Notes under the pieces: generated by a model
The model's database searches: none
What the model was told of the DNA's origin: nothing
Seen by the model: the letters and a program-made list of their open reading frames with translations, nothing else
Position numbers and translations under genes: made by a program
Assembly: GCF_910592395.1 (NCBI RefSeq)
Contig: NC_088317.1
Location: forward strand, 4,092,001-4,156,000
Reading direction: 5' to 3'
Source of the DNA: Lineus longissimus
Taxonomy: Eukaryota > Nemertea > Pilidiophora > Heteronemertea > Lineidae
Length of the DNA: 64,000 nt
Shown here: piece by piece, positions 33,901 through 42,800 of the stretch
Layout of the letters: every line of letters starts with the position of its first letter
Numbering within the stretch: position 1 is the first letter of the stretch

Positions 33901-35321
33901 GCCTACCTTTTTGGAGAAGCCTTTGGGAAAAAAGCGCTCTAGAATACCCACTCGCTGAGTAATTGGAGCGCTTTATAAATGCCAACATTGATTGATTGAT
34001 TGATTTAAGATTACACCCCTGGTAATGCTGATATATGTAAACCCCATATTTCCCAAGCAAGGACCTGGTTCTTCAAAGCATTGTAAGTCGATCATCAAGT
34101 CCTCCTCTTTCAGTTGTGGGGCATTTGGCAGGCAAGATATCACCTAGATACTGAACAGATTTTGAACAGCCTAGGCCTGTTGGGAGAAAGAGAGTACTGG
34201 CTTGTTGTCCTATGCCTAAGCCTTTTCCCCTTCAGTCTGGTTTGAATCAAAGGGAGTAAAATTTGCCAGTTATGATTTACAATATCCGTTCTTTCTTTAG
34301 CACTGTTAGATTGTCCACAAGTACTGATTGCGGAAGAAGAGAAGATCATCATTGAAGATATGGACATCATCGAAGAAAAGTAAGTTGTTTAGTTAAGACT
34401 CCGGAGATTTGCTAAAACCTCAGTGGTGTTATAGGGATATGGCCCGTACCGAGAGAGATGAGGTGCATAAAGCATCCATTGCTATCTTTCTTGTTTTCCT
34501 TCTTTGGACAGTCTGTGAAATATAGACCACCAACGAATGCAATTGTCTTGGTGATGCGGACTTGATGTGAAATTCTCCCCTTGTTTCAGAACTCTAGTTG
34601 ATACTGTGTAAATTCTTCCCTTTGTTTCAGAACTGTAGTTGATACTGTCTAAATTCTCCCCTTGTTTCAGAACTCTAGTCGATACTGTCTAAATTCTTCC
34701 CTTTGTTTCAGAACTCTAGTTGATACTGTCTAAATTCCCCCTATGTTTCAGAACTCTGGTTGATACTGTCTAAATTCCCCCTTTGTTTCAGAACTCTAGT
34801 TGATACTGTCTAAATTCTCCCCTTGTTTCAGAACTCTAGTTGATACTGTCTAAATTCTCCCCTTGTTTCAGAACTCTAGTTGATACTGTCTAAATTCTCC
34901 CCTTGTTTCAGAACTCTAGTTGATACTGTCTAAATTCCCTTTTGTTTCAGAACTCTAGTTAATACTGTCTAAATTCCCTTTTGTTTCAGAACTCTAGTTG
35001 ATACTGTCTAAATTCCCTTTTGTTTCAGAACTCTAGTTGATACTGTCTAAATTCCCTTTTGTTTCAGAACTCTAGTTGATACTGTCTAAATTCCCTTTTG
35101 TTACAGAACTCTAGTTGATACTGTCTAAATTCCCCCTTTGTTTCAGAACTCTAGTTGATACTGTCTACACCCTAAAAGATCAAATCAAGGAGCTCACACA
35201 GGAGCAGAAGCGACTCCGTAGAGATCTCGAGTGTGAAACCAGGGCGAGAAAACACCTAGAAATATCACTGCGGAAGTCGGTTCGCCATCTAGTCGAACAA
35301 ACGTGCGATGATATTTCATAG
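18975..35321 (+). CDS. ARHGEF7: Beta-PIX-type Rac/Cdc42 GEF, complete, 15 coding exons
   Basis: PIX proteins activate Rac/Cdc42 and bind PAK (SH3) and GIT. Exons: 18945-19058 (ATG 18975 or 18990), 19222-19345, 19659-19756, 19985-20175, 20432-20554, 20702-20837, 21088-21228, 21383-21532, 21843-21921, 22437-22564, 22849-23065, 23515-23556, 26831-26926, 34301-34379, 35147-35321. The frame closes at about 620 residues. The SH3 ends [20 protein letters not shown]. The DH domain starts [16 protein letters not shown] and includes [20 protein letters not shown]. The PH domain includes [18 protein letters not shown]. Then come the conserved [17 protein letters not shown], the GIT-binding segment [15 protein letters not shown], and the coiled coil [20 protein letters not shown]. 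There is no N-terminal CH domain in this window. The protein ends QTCDDIS, not the vertebrate DETNL PDZ ligand. An alpha/beta-PIX ancestor (ARHGEF6/7) is equally consistent. Confidence 0.93.
19870..19970 (-). repeat. Pogo/Tigger-like MITE fragment
   Basis: On the minus strand it reads cagtggaacctctgttagcg, then ggacacctctccattaagga. It shares sequence with the copies at 24907-25075 and 43888-44060. The cagtggaacctct end is typical of pogo/Tigger-type elements. It lies in a PIX intron. Confidence 0.5.
22027..22306. mobile_element. MITE with CAGGGTTTCCGCCAG inverted ends
   Basis: A 15-bp perfect terminal inverted repeat (cagggtttccgccag / ctggcggaaaccctg) bounds a 280-bp non-coding element with internal G-run/C-run inverted repeats. 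CAGGG ends recall hAT-type elements, but no 8-bp target duplication is evident. It lies in a PIX intron. Confidence 0.8.
24907..25075 (+). repeat. Pogo/Tigger-like MITE copy
   Basis: Contains cacctctttattaaggacac, aattaaggacat, ctctaatcaggaca and a closing tatgtcctcaatagagag. It is a diverged inverted-repeat element of the same family as 43888-44060, inside a PIX intron. Confidence 0.5.
25343..25462. mobile_element. Hairpin MITE, GGGTGATATGAATAAA ends (copy 1)
   Basis: A 120-bp element with inverted ends tgggtgatatgaataaa / tttattcatatcaccca and inner arms aaatgcttttac / taaaagcattta. A second copy of the family lies at 33274-33393. Both sit in PIX introns. Non-coding. Confidence 0.85.
25974..26186. 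repeat. Long hairpin repeat, possible MITE
   Basis: Arm 25974-26062 (agttatccttgctctaaagg ... cgccatcttcagggaaag) is nearly the reverse complement of 26100-26186 (ctgaagatggcgtttgtgtc ... gagcaaggataacctgctgg). A loop of about 40 bp lies between them. Non-coding, in a PIX intron. Confidence 0.8.
26557..26792 (-). mobile_element. tRNA-derived SINE
   Basis: Reading leftward from 26792, a tRNA-like head has an A box in gcagcggtagcgcagtagaa and a B box gggttcgactag. The body follows and ends aaagcgctttgagcgagaac, cggaattgcgcaatataaaa and a short AT-rich tail. The gcgctttgag/atataaa tail recalls the LINE 3' end at about 33970 (agcgctttataaatgcc), which may be the mobilising partner. That link is inference. 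Confidence 0.75.
27590..27662 (-). repeat. tRNA-like SINE head
   Basis: The minus strand reads ggtggcttagtgaaagagtg (A-box region), then gtgatcgaaaggtcatgggt and tgagcctc (diverged B box). It is a degenerate tRNA-derived head in a PIX intron, not a functional tRNA. Confidence 0.55.
28555..28675. repeat. Short palindromic tandem units
   Basis: About 2.5 units of roughly 43 bp of the form gcgtattttggaaaatacgc followed by tgaatcaaattacgag. Each unit holds an internal palindrome. Function unknown; in a PIX intron. Confidence 0.55.
31302..31507 (+). CDS. Candidate alternative 3'-terminal PIX exon
   Basis: Bases 31300-31301 supply an AG acceptor. Splicing from the donor at 26926 (phase 1) enters an open frame [17 protein letters not shown], then five His residues, then a Cys-containing tail, with a stop at 31505. 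Vertebrate PIX genes have alternative C-terminal exons in this interval. The predicted sequence here is not clearly alike, and the pyrimidine tract is weak. It would remove the coiled coil. Confidence 0.3.
33274..33393. mobile_element. Hairpin MITE, GGGTGATATGAATAAA ends (copy 2)
   Basis: Same family and size as 25343-25462, with ends tgggtgatatgaataaa / tttattcatatcaccca and an internal aaatgcttttactt / aagtaaaagcattt pairing. An ATT on each side (cATT|gggtg ... caccc|ATTg) could be a target duplication. Confidence 0.85.
33680..34008 (+). mobile_element. 3' end of a non-LTR retrotransposon (LINE)
   Basis: The frame ending at 33942 carries [20 protein letters not shown] followed by [19 protein letters not shown]. 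This is the conserved extreme C terminus of CR1/Jockey-type LINE reverse transcriptase ORFs. It is followed by ggagcgctttataaatgcc and an (ATTG)n tail at about 33988-34007, as at LINE 3' ends. It is 5'-truncated and dead, in a PIX intron. Confidence 0.8.
34573..35160 (+). repeat. ARHGEF7: 15 tandem copies of a 3' splice site plus exon start
   Basis: A repeat of about 39-41 bp (ttccccttgtttcag + aactctagttgatactgtct + aaa) occurs with 15 AG acceptors. The last AG (35145-35146) starts the real final PIX exon. Each of the 14 upstream copies has the same pyrimidine tract, AG and first 20 exon bases, but reads ACT GTC TAA (GTG TAA in the first), so it would stop at once. Copies vary by a few bases: TCTCCCC, CCCCCT or CCCTTTT in the tract, one ttacag, one AACTGTAG. 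Confidence 0.97.
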
Positions 35322-37578
35322 TACCTATCGTGATAGAGCCAAACCTATGTACCAGGCAGAAGTACTTGTTCTATAACCAGTAGGCAGGGTTCCCCATTTT
35401 GCAATTTGGTACCAAATCAGGTAGTTGACAACCCACTGGATTCTCCCTGATTTGACTGTGACATGGAGACACCACGGTGTTGCCAGATTGGGGAATTTCA
35501 TGGAAATAGCTCACTCTAGCACTGTTTACATGTGGTCAAAGTACAGCCAAATGTGCGATGTGATCTTGCCTATAGTCAAGTGGTGTAAAACCAATTAACA
35601 TATTATTGAAAGCGTTCTTGATAGTGCCAAGGTTTGCTAGTCTGCACTAGTCTGGACTGGAATAAAATAAAGTTCCATAGGTAATGGTTTACAAAATCTA
35701 AGTCATTCAATTAGGACATTCACTATCTTTCTTATTTGATGAGTGTTGATAAGCTGTAGCTGTGCATTGAGAAATTGTTAAAGGCCTCTGCTCATGATAT
35801 AAAAATCAAATTCTTATTGTATAGTAATTGTTGTTTGCATTTTGTCGTCTTGTGAAAGATGCTGTTATAAGGTACATTAAGGAGTGCAGAATGTAATAAA
35901 GATATCAGCCACTCAGCCGAAGACTTGGGTCTATCCAAATATGACCAGTATGTCGCCCACGCCAAGTTGTAAAAAAGCAGGTCAAACGTTGTTCAGAGAG
36001 ACATGTTATGTAGTTTTTGCAGTTTTTGCAGCTTTTGAACTTTTTGTGGGGTTTTGGAATTGCACTATCACAGTGAACCGTAGAGGGTTGTCCAATCATT
36101 ACAGCTCAATATTCTGTGTTTCTTGTGACACTAGCCTACTAAATATGCAGGAATATACAAACAGTAAAGAAATTGGAACATTTCTTATATTGGGGGAATA
36201 ATATGTAAGGTAAGGTCGTACAATTACGGCCCCTAATGTGTAGAAAACAGCTGGCATTACACATAATGCACACAGAGGCTACATTTGTACCGGGGCTTTA
36301 ATTGTATCACTTTACCTTACATGTAGGCCTGGTGTGTTGAAACAGTTTTTTATGAAATGAAATTATACATCATTTCAGTCATTGTTGTGCATGTGGAAGT
36401 TTTTTTTTTGCTGTTGATACTAAATGTGCCTTTTTCAAATAGATTTAACTATGCTATTAAGGACTGTAGCGAGAGTATATGGTGTCAACCATAGCGTACA
36501 TATACTTCAAGGCCTTTTGCATTGTGCGGCCTGCAACATGTGACGTCATCCCTGGTCTAGGTGTCGGAGGAAGGCTCCTGTTGAGAGTGAAAGCTTTGGG
36601 TAGGTTTCTCCAACTAAAAATCCATTTTTGTCTGCTGAATGAACAAGGGCATTTGTAGTAGAATTGAACTTCAGGCTTGGCAAGCTCTCCTTTTGAAGAC
36701 AGCGGTCGGGTTGCATAGAGGGCATCAGATTTTCAGGATGAAATGGAATACACAGACATTTCAGAACAGTGTACTTTTCAGTGTCTCTGTACGCTATTTG
36801 GCCCACAAAATAGGTATGGGGTCAATTTACCATATGTGTTTGATAGCTGGTAGTATTCTCAGACTCCTCATTTGAATATGCCAATGGCTATTGGATCCCT
36901 TTGTCCTGTTGTTACAGTAATTGTAATGTAATCACCAGTATATGATGGTCTAGTATTTATCTCCATATTTCTAGTTATGTCTTAATGTAAATAAATAATC
37001 ATGTTATAAAGATTGCCTTAGTTCTTTCCACTGCTTTGAAGTGGATTTTCTGGCTTCTGTGGCCCATTTGTTACCAGTATATTTTCACATGTAGCTGCTT
37101 CTGTGCTCAAAATCAAAATCATTGAAGCTGCTGAATCCTCCGGGAAGTAAAACCTGGCAGGGAGTTAATTGCCCAGCCTCTGTCTCTAAATGAACAGTTC
37201 ACCCTAAACCGAGGATGGGCATTCTACTTTATCACAAGGACAACCATTGACATTCTGGTGTAACAGGAATCACTGTCCTAGTTTATTGCATTGCTAAGAG
37301 AAATCAGTGACCTAGATTCCACCTGCAATCATTTTGCTGCTTCCAGAGAGGTAGTGTCTCGAGGGGCCAAATTTTCCCCTCAACACTTGCTTTACACAGT
37401 CTTGTCTGCCTTATGAGCTCCCCCTGCCCTTCAAATACAAAAGCTCTTGAGGAACAGACACGTTCAAAGATATCATGCCAGGGGTTGAAGTATATTTAGC
37501 GCCTCCATTTGGAAGTTATTTTTCCTTTTTTTCGATGGCTCATTTAGTCGAAGGCTAAATCTTGACCAGCAGTGAGTT
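35322..37578. other. PIX 3' UTR and gene-free DNA
   Basis: Probable 3' UTR followed by intergenic DNA. No further exon or structured repeat was recognised. Confidence 0.5.
35661..35672 (+). terminator. Possible PIX polyadenylation signal
   Basis: Overlapping aataaaataaa, about 340 bp after the PIX stop codon. Further aataaa motifs near 35893 and 36990 could serve longer 3' UTRs. Confidence 0.4.
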
Positions 37579-37645
37579 ATCCGGGAGTTTCGCAAATCGC
37601 CCGAAACTCCTCGATCCGCGAAACTCTAACGCGAACGCCTGTCTC

Positions 37646-37702
37646 ATTTTTAGCTCACCTCTTAGCAGAGGTGAGCTTATCCCATACCGTGGCGTCCGTC
37701 GT

Positions 37703-37746
<44 letters not shown>

Positions 37747-38785
37747 CGTCGTCCGTTAGCAGGGCACGTTTCGTAACTGTTAGAGCTATTGAGTTGAAAC
37801 TTGGTACACATGTACCCTTATGTAATGACACCTGGGAGACTAAGTTTCGGTCCGATTCGTTTCATGGTTTGGCCACCAGGGGGCCAAACGTTAAAAGTGA
37901 AAATATGCAATATCTCCCTTAATAGAAGTCGGGAAATTTTGAAAAAAATATGGTAGGTACTTCTAGCAAAGGTGCATCATATATCCTCCGGGTTTTTGAT
38001 TTGACCTCCTTTTCAAGGTCACAGAGGTCAAATGGTGTAAATTAGCCGTTAGGATGTAACGATGGCACGTTTCTAAACTGCAATGACTATTGATACCAAA
38101 TTTGGTACACATTTACCCCTTAGTCAGGTGATCTCAGGGACCAAAGTTTGGTCCAATATGATTCACCACTTGACCACCAGGGGGCAAAATCCAAAAACCT
38201 TAAAAATGTGATTATTCCTTAACTTCTTGCCCGATTGCCACCAATTTGATATCATGGGTACATCTAACCACCATACAGTATATGTCACACAGGTTTTTAA
38301 TTTGACCTTCTTGTCAAGGTCACAGAGGTCAAATGGCGTAAATTCGCCGTCAGGCCGTAACTATGGCACGTTTCTTAACTGCAATGACTATTGATCACAA
38401 ATTAAGTACACATGTACCCCTTGGTCAGGTGATCGCAGGTACCGAAGTTTGGTGCGATCTGATTTGCCGTTTGGCCTCCAGGGAGGGGGCCAAATCCTAA
38501 ATTCTTCAAAATGCCATTATTCCTAGTAATGACTTGCCCGATTGGCACCAATTTTATATCATAGGTACATCTAATTCTAACAACCATTCAATGTGTCACC
38601 CGGGTCTTCTTTGATTTGACCTACTTTTCAAGGTCACAGAGGTCGAATGTACTGTAAATTGGCCATTTTGGGGAAATTGTAATTGCTTGGACCTACATCA
38701 AACCTAACACTACATGACACAAGACCATGCTCTTTATCCATCTTTCCTCCACATGAGGTGAGCACAATGGCCCTGGCCATTTCAT
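37646..38785 (+). mobile_element. 1.2-kb non-autonomous element, copy B
   Basis: Inverted relative to copy A at 2190-3366. It starts tttagctcacctcttagcag, passes through a (GTC)n tract at about 37697-37756 and three internal units with ttcaaggtcacagaggtcaa, and ends gtgagcacaatggccctggccatttc. Homology is continuous over its length; most of the size difference is the shorter triplet tract. No coding capacity beyond low-complexity frames. Confidence 0.75.
37695..37757. repeat. (GTC)n microsatellite
   Basis: A trinucleotide run inside copy B, the complement of the (ACG)n run in copy A but shorter. Confidence 0.95.
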
Positions 38786-38866
38786 TCGACATCGTGCTCA
38801 GGGGCTCTAACAGCGGGAATGGCGTTGGCGTTTCGAGGGCTTTTCGACAACTTCCCCGGACTATCT

Positions 38867-39884
38867 CCAGATATCGAAGATCAGGTTACGGCCGAGTCTC
38901 CACAGTGAAGATGCCTCTCAGAATGTCTTTTCCAAGCGCTCACTTCTGTTACACGTAAGTAACCAGGTCAGTAAATTAAAAGATCGATCTCTTAATTGAT
39001 TAAACGCCAACCCAATTGAAAACACTCATCGTTGAGTGTTGTCAGTTGGACTGGCGTTTAACCGATTGATCGGTGATCGATCTATTCATCGATTGACCGT
39101 GTTGACTGATTCTAGATCTTCATGCACCTTTTACCTCTCGCCAAATATTGAATATTTCGTCCTTTGAAAAATTGGCAGTACTGTACGACAATGAGTTATT
39201 CTATTACGTAATTAGTGCCCATGTGGACGACAAGATGAACAGCCCGCCTGCACATCCTCAAAAGATGCGCTCTGTATATGAGGCCCAGCGGAGACGACCT
39301 GGCATGGCCGGAGGATCAAAATGTCGAGAAGGGGAAACTGTGCAGCCACAGAGAAGGATCTGATGACTACAACTCGATTCGTGTCATCAACCGACCTTAG
39401 AATTCGATGCAGACGGAAAGAGCTGAAATACAACTTCTACATAGCGAACACAATTCTATTTTTGAATCCGGACATAATTTGTAATAGGATATTATTAAGA
39501 GCGGGTTGTGAAATAAATCATTCTCTCAAAACAGTTGCGTTAGGTCATACACATTAGCGAGGTTTCGTAGATGTACCTATTCTTGTATATTTCAGTGCTG
39601 TCTTACGGGAACTATGGTTATTCTACGATACATTTCGGTCACCTCCACCTCCTTTATAAACGCGCCCAAGATTATGTTTTCCCATGTCGATTGCGTCCGT
39701 GTTTTCAAATGTCGAACTCGTGTAATGAGGTATACTGAAATTTTACAGAATCTAACAATTTGAAGGAAATGTTACAGTACACCGTTTCTCTACAAGACAC
39801 AAAAACCTAAAACAAAGTAAAATGTATCATATCCTCAATTTGTTCCGTTTCCACAAGGAACCGATTGCGGGATTTCGGTGACTT
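38867..39884. other. Gene-free stretch downstream of the Cys-rich gene
   Basis: Holds the hairpin at 38981-39083 and probably the 3' UTR of the minus-strand Cys-rich gene. No other gene was recognised. Confidence 0.5.
38981..39083. repeat. Near-loopless hairpin with ~50-bp arms
   Basis: Arm agatcgatctcttaattgat, taaacgccaaccc, aaaacactcat is imperfectly reverse-complementary to atgagtgtt, ggactggcgtttaa, gatcggtgatcgatct. Probably a small transposon remnant; a structured RNA is possible but unsupported. Confidence 0.65.
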
Positions 39885-42800
39885 TTACCCCCGCGCAGGC
39901 ATAGGGTTTTTGCAGTATTTGGCGTATTTCCCGCCGCAAATGTGGCCCTTTTTACAACAGTCGTAGTCCGTAAAACAGGCATATCCGTGAGGAGAACAAC
40001 ATTTTCCTCGGTCGCTGTTGCAGAATCCGGTGTATTTGCACTCTCTATGCGTTGAACATTTCGTTAGAAGGTCCTGGAACTGCCATGTGCGAGACCGTCG
40101 GGTTCGAACTCTGAAAAAAGAAATAGTGTCAACAGGGGGGTCTGGCCGACAGTAACCAACCAGAACTCCGTAGAACACAATGACCACTTCTTATACGATG
40201 TCACTTTTGAAATCTCTAGAAATCTATGACTTTTGCTATAATGGCTGTAACTAATAAAACAAACAATGGATCGGGAAATAAACGCTCCCTGGCCGATGCC
40301 TCAAGATTGCATGTGAAAGAAATCAATATGCGTAAGTATGGAGATTTTTACAGATTAATTCATGTGGCCTATCTCGGCCCTCTCGGTATTATCGGACCCT
40401 TCCTCCTACAATACTCACATGATTGCCTCTTCCGAGCCTGAGGAATCAACTGGAACTATACAAAACAGAATGGCAATTAGATGAAGATGAAATTAAAAGT
40501 GTCCAACAAGAGAATTATCGAATTATCGAATACGCGATCGATGTTAGCCTAACCAAGTATAGATCTTACTCCATACTTGACCTGACTGGAATCATTGAAT
40601 AAAGGATACCGGGAAGCTACGCTGTTGTCGTGAAAATCAGGTTTAACCTAGTCGGGGGCCTTTATCAATTTTGCAATGATTTGAGAAATGTCCGCTTGAA
40701 AACGAGCATATCAGACATTAGTAGTTCACAAAGGAAGACCTTTTGAAGATATCAGCCTTAACCTAATTCATGGTATTTACTCTCCTTTCACTTTAATAAG
40801 GTCATTAGGTTATTTTGCCCCTTGCCGAGCAGCCCCATTATACGGTCTATATATTGTCTTAAAAACAAAGCCCGCTCGCACCAGGCCTAAATCCCCACTG
40901 TTCTACGGCCGAATGAAAGGATTATCAGGCCGAATCTTGATAACATCGACCCCCACGAAACCGCTTTCAATCCAACCTCAATGACGCCACCCATGACACA
41001 TCCCATGACACATCTAAAACTTAGCAATCTGATTGGCTCGTTCAAACGACAACACTCCGACATTTTTTTATGTGACGAAATTAAAGACAACTTCGATGCG
41101 CCAATCAAAACAGCCTGAGCAAGTCAACATTGAGAGCAAAAAGCAAAAGGGAAAACACGTAACCAAACATCTTGGCGATGTCATAAAGAATATTGAGTCA
41201 ATTAGAACGTGGAAATAATTTCCCTAGCCGTCAAATGATGATGTGAGCAGACGGAGCCTTTTCGCAAGCAAGATATATAGACCCACTTGAAAAAAAACCT
41301 CTTGGGAAGTCTTTTCGGATCGCAGCGTAATCCTTAGCGAAATTTCCGTTCGTGGATGGAAATGATGCCATGAAAGCGGGAAATGGTGGATGGCATTTTA
41401 AATTTTTACGAAGGGTTCATCAGCTGTATTTAAGCTAAAGCTATCTGTGTCAATGGTTTGGTTGATTAGTCGTTGACATTTGCTTGAAAGAAGACGGGTA
41501 ACATCTCGAAGTTGGGTTCCTAAGGTTGAATGCGGATATCAAAGACTTGGTTAATTGTTTCTTGAAGTTTCCTGATGCAGACATGATTGGCATGTTTTTA
41601 GTAGCATGTGGCTGTGAGGACCGTTTTCTCGTACTCAGAGCACCAATACTTTTGTTTGCATTCTGCTGTATTTGTTATCGTTATATGATAGATCCCAAAG
41701 TCATTAGGGGGAGGGGGGTCAGACCGACTAACGATTGTAAGTTGTTCAGCAGAACACAATAGAATCGGGCTATGCTCATTCCCATGATAGGGGTGAGGTG
41801 ATAGCCTGAAGCCCCTATTACCAAAGTAAACCTGGCCCAATTCTATTGTGCTCCGCGAAAGCAGAACGAAAAATTGGGCTTCCCGCTTCAGCCAAACAGT
41901 TTTACCCAATAATCATCATGATTATGTGACGATATCTCTTTAACAAGCTATAGCTAGTAATCAATATCCACAATTAAAAATAATTGGAAATTGGTACAAA
42001 ACTCTTCAATTGAATTGCGTTTCGTTCTTTAAATGCCAAATGCAGTACGCATCAGGGAGACATGCCAAGATAATCCGTTAAAAGATTGGTAACTTAACGA
42101 CGAACTCTCGACACAATAGATAATGCAGGGAGGTGTTTTTCATAACATCTCTCTGAACAGACCGACTAAAAACTGCTTTAAGAAATTACGAGATGAGCGT
42201 TTTTTCCAGGGTTTACTAAACAATGAGAGGGAGGGGTTAATGGCGTCTGTTTTACTGGTTCTCCATTTTAGCCCCAGTCTGTTTTATATTACAGGATATC
42301 CACATAAATTTTGTGGAGAGCGAAATCTGAAATGAAAATGGAGTTTTCCCGGTATCAAAAGCTTTTCGCAGCGCACTTTTAAACTCTAAGCTCTAGGTAA
42401 GTAATTGTATACAAATGTACTTCGAATCGGAGTTCCCGTGCAAATGGAAAAATCTGATTTTAGAAGCTTTTACCAAATGGTCAATTAAATATTTATATAT
42501 ATGTACAAATATACAACCACGTACTCAGGGTAGCAATCTCGATTTCGTGCCAGCGGTTACTATGTTATTTCCTTTTCTAAATTGAATATTAAAGATGAAC
42601 ACGATTTCGCCTAAAAGTATAGAATATTGTAAAATCACAGATATTGGACACTCTTACATTGAATAGCGTCGACATGGCTCTTGGAGGCGCAATAGGTAAA
42701 ATGAGCCAGGTGTTAATGTCGCAAAAAAGAATTAATCTTCTATCCCCTTAAAGACATTTTAAAGGGGATCAGAGACAGTTTATTCTGCGATTTTCTTTCT

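Larger units (their letters stand above)
37579..38866. mobile_element. Older TIR element split by the 1.2-kb insertion
   Basis: The flank 37579-37647 (gggagtttcgcaaatcgccc ... cgcgaacgcctgtctcat) resembles the left arm of the element at 53913-54038. The flank 38786-38866 (cgacatcgtgctc ... tggcgtttcgagggctttt) resembles its right half. The younger element lies exactly between them, so this looks like a nested insertion. The match is imperfect. Confidence 0.45.

Noticed and set aside
34573-35160. CRISPR-like array reading of the 40-bp repeats
   Set aside because: There are no unique spacers. The repeat is continuous and each unit is a splice acceptor plus exon start in a eukaryotic gene.
35884-36201. 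105-codon plus-strand ORF after PIX
   Set aside because: Lies in the probable 3' UTR or intergenic region, with no family resemblance or splice context.
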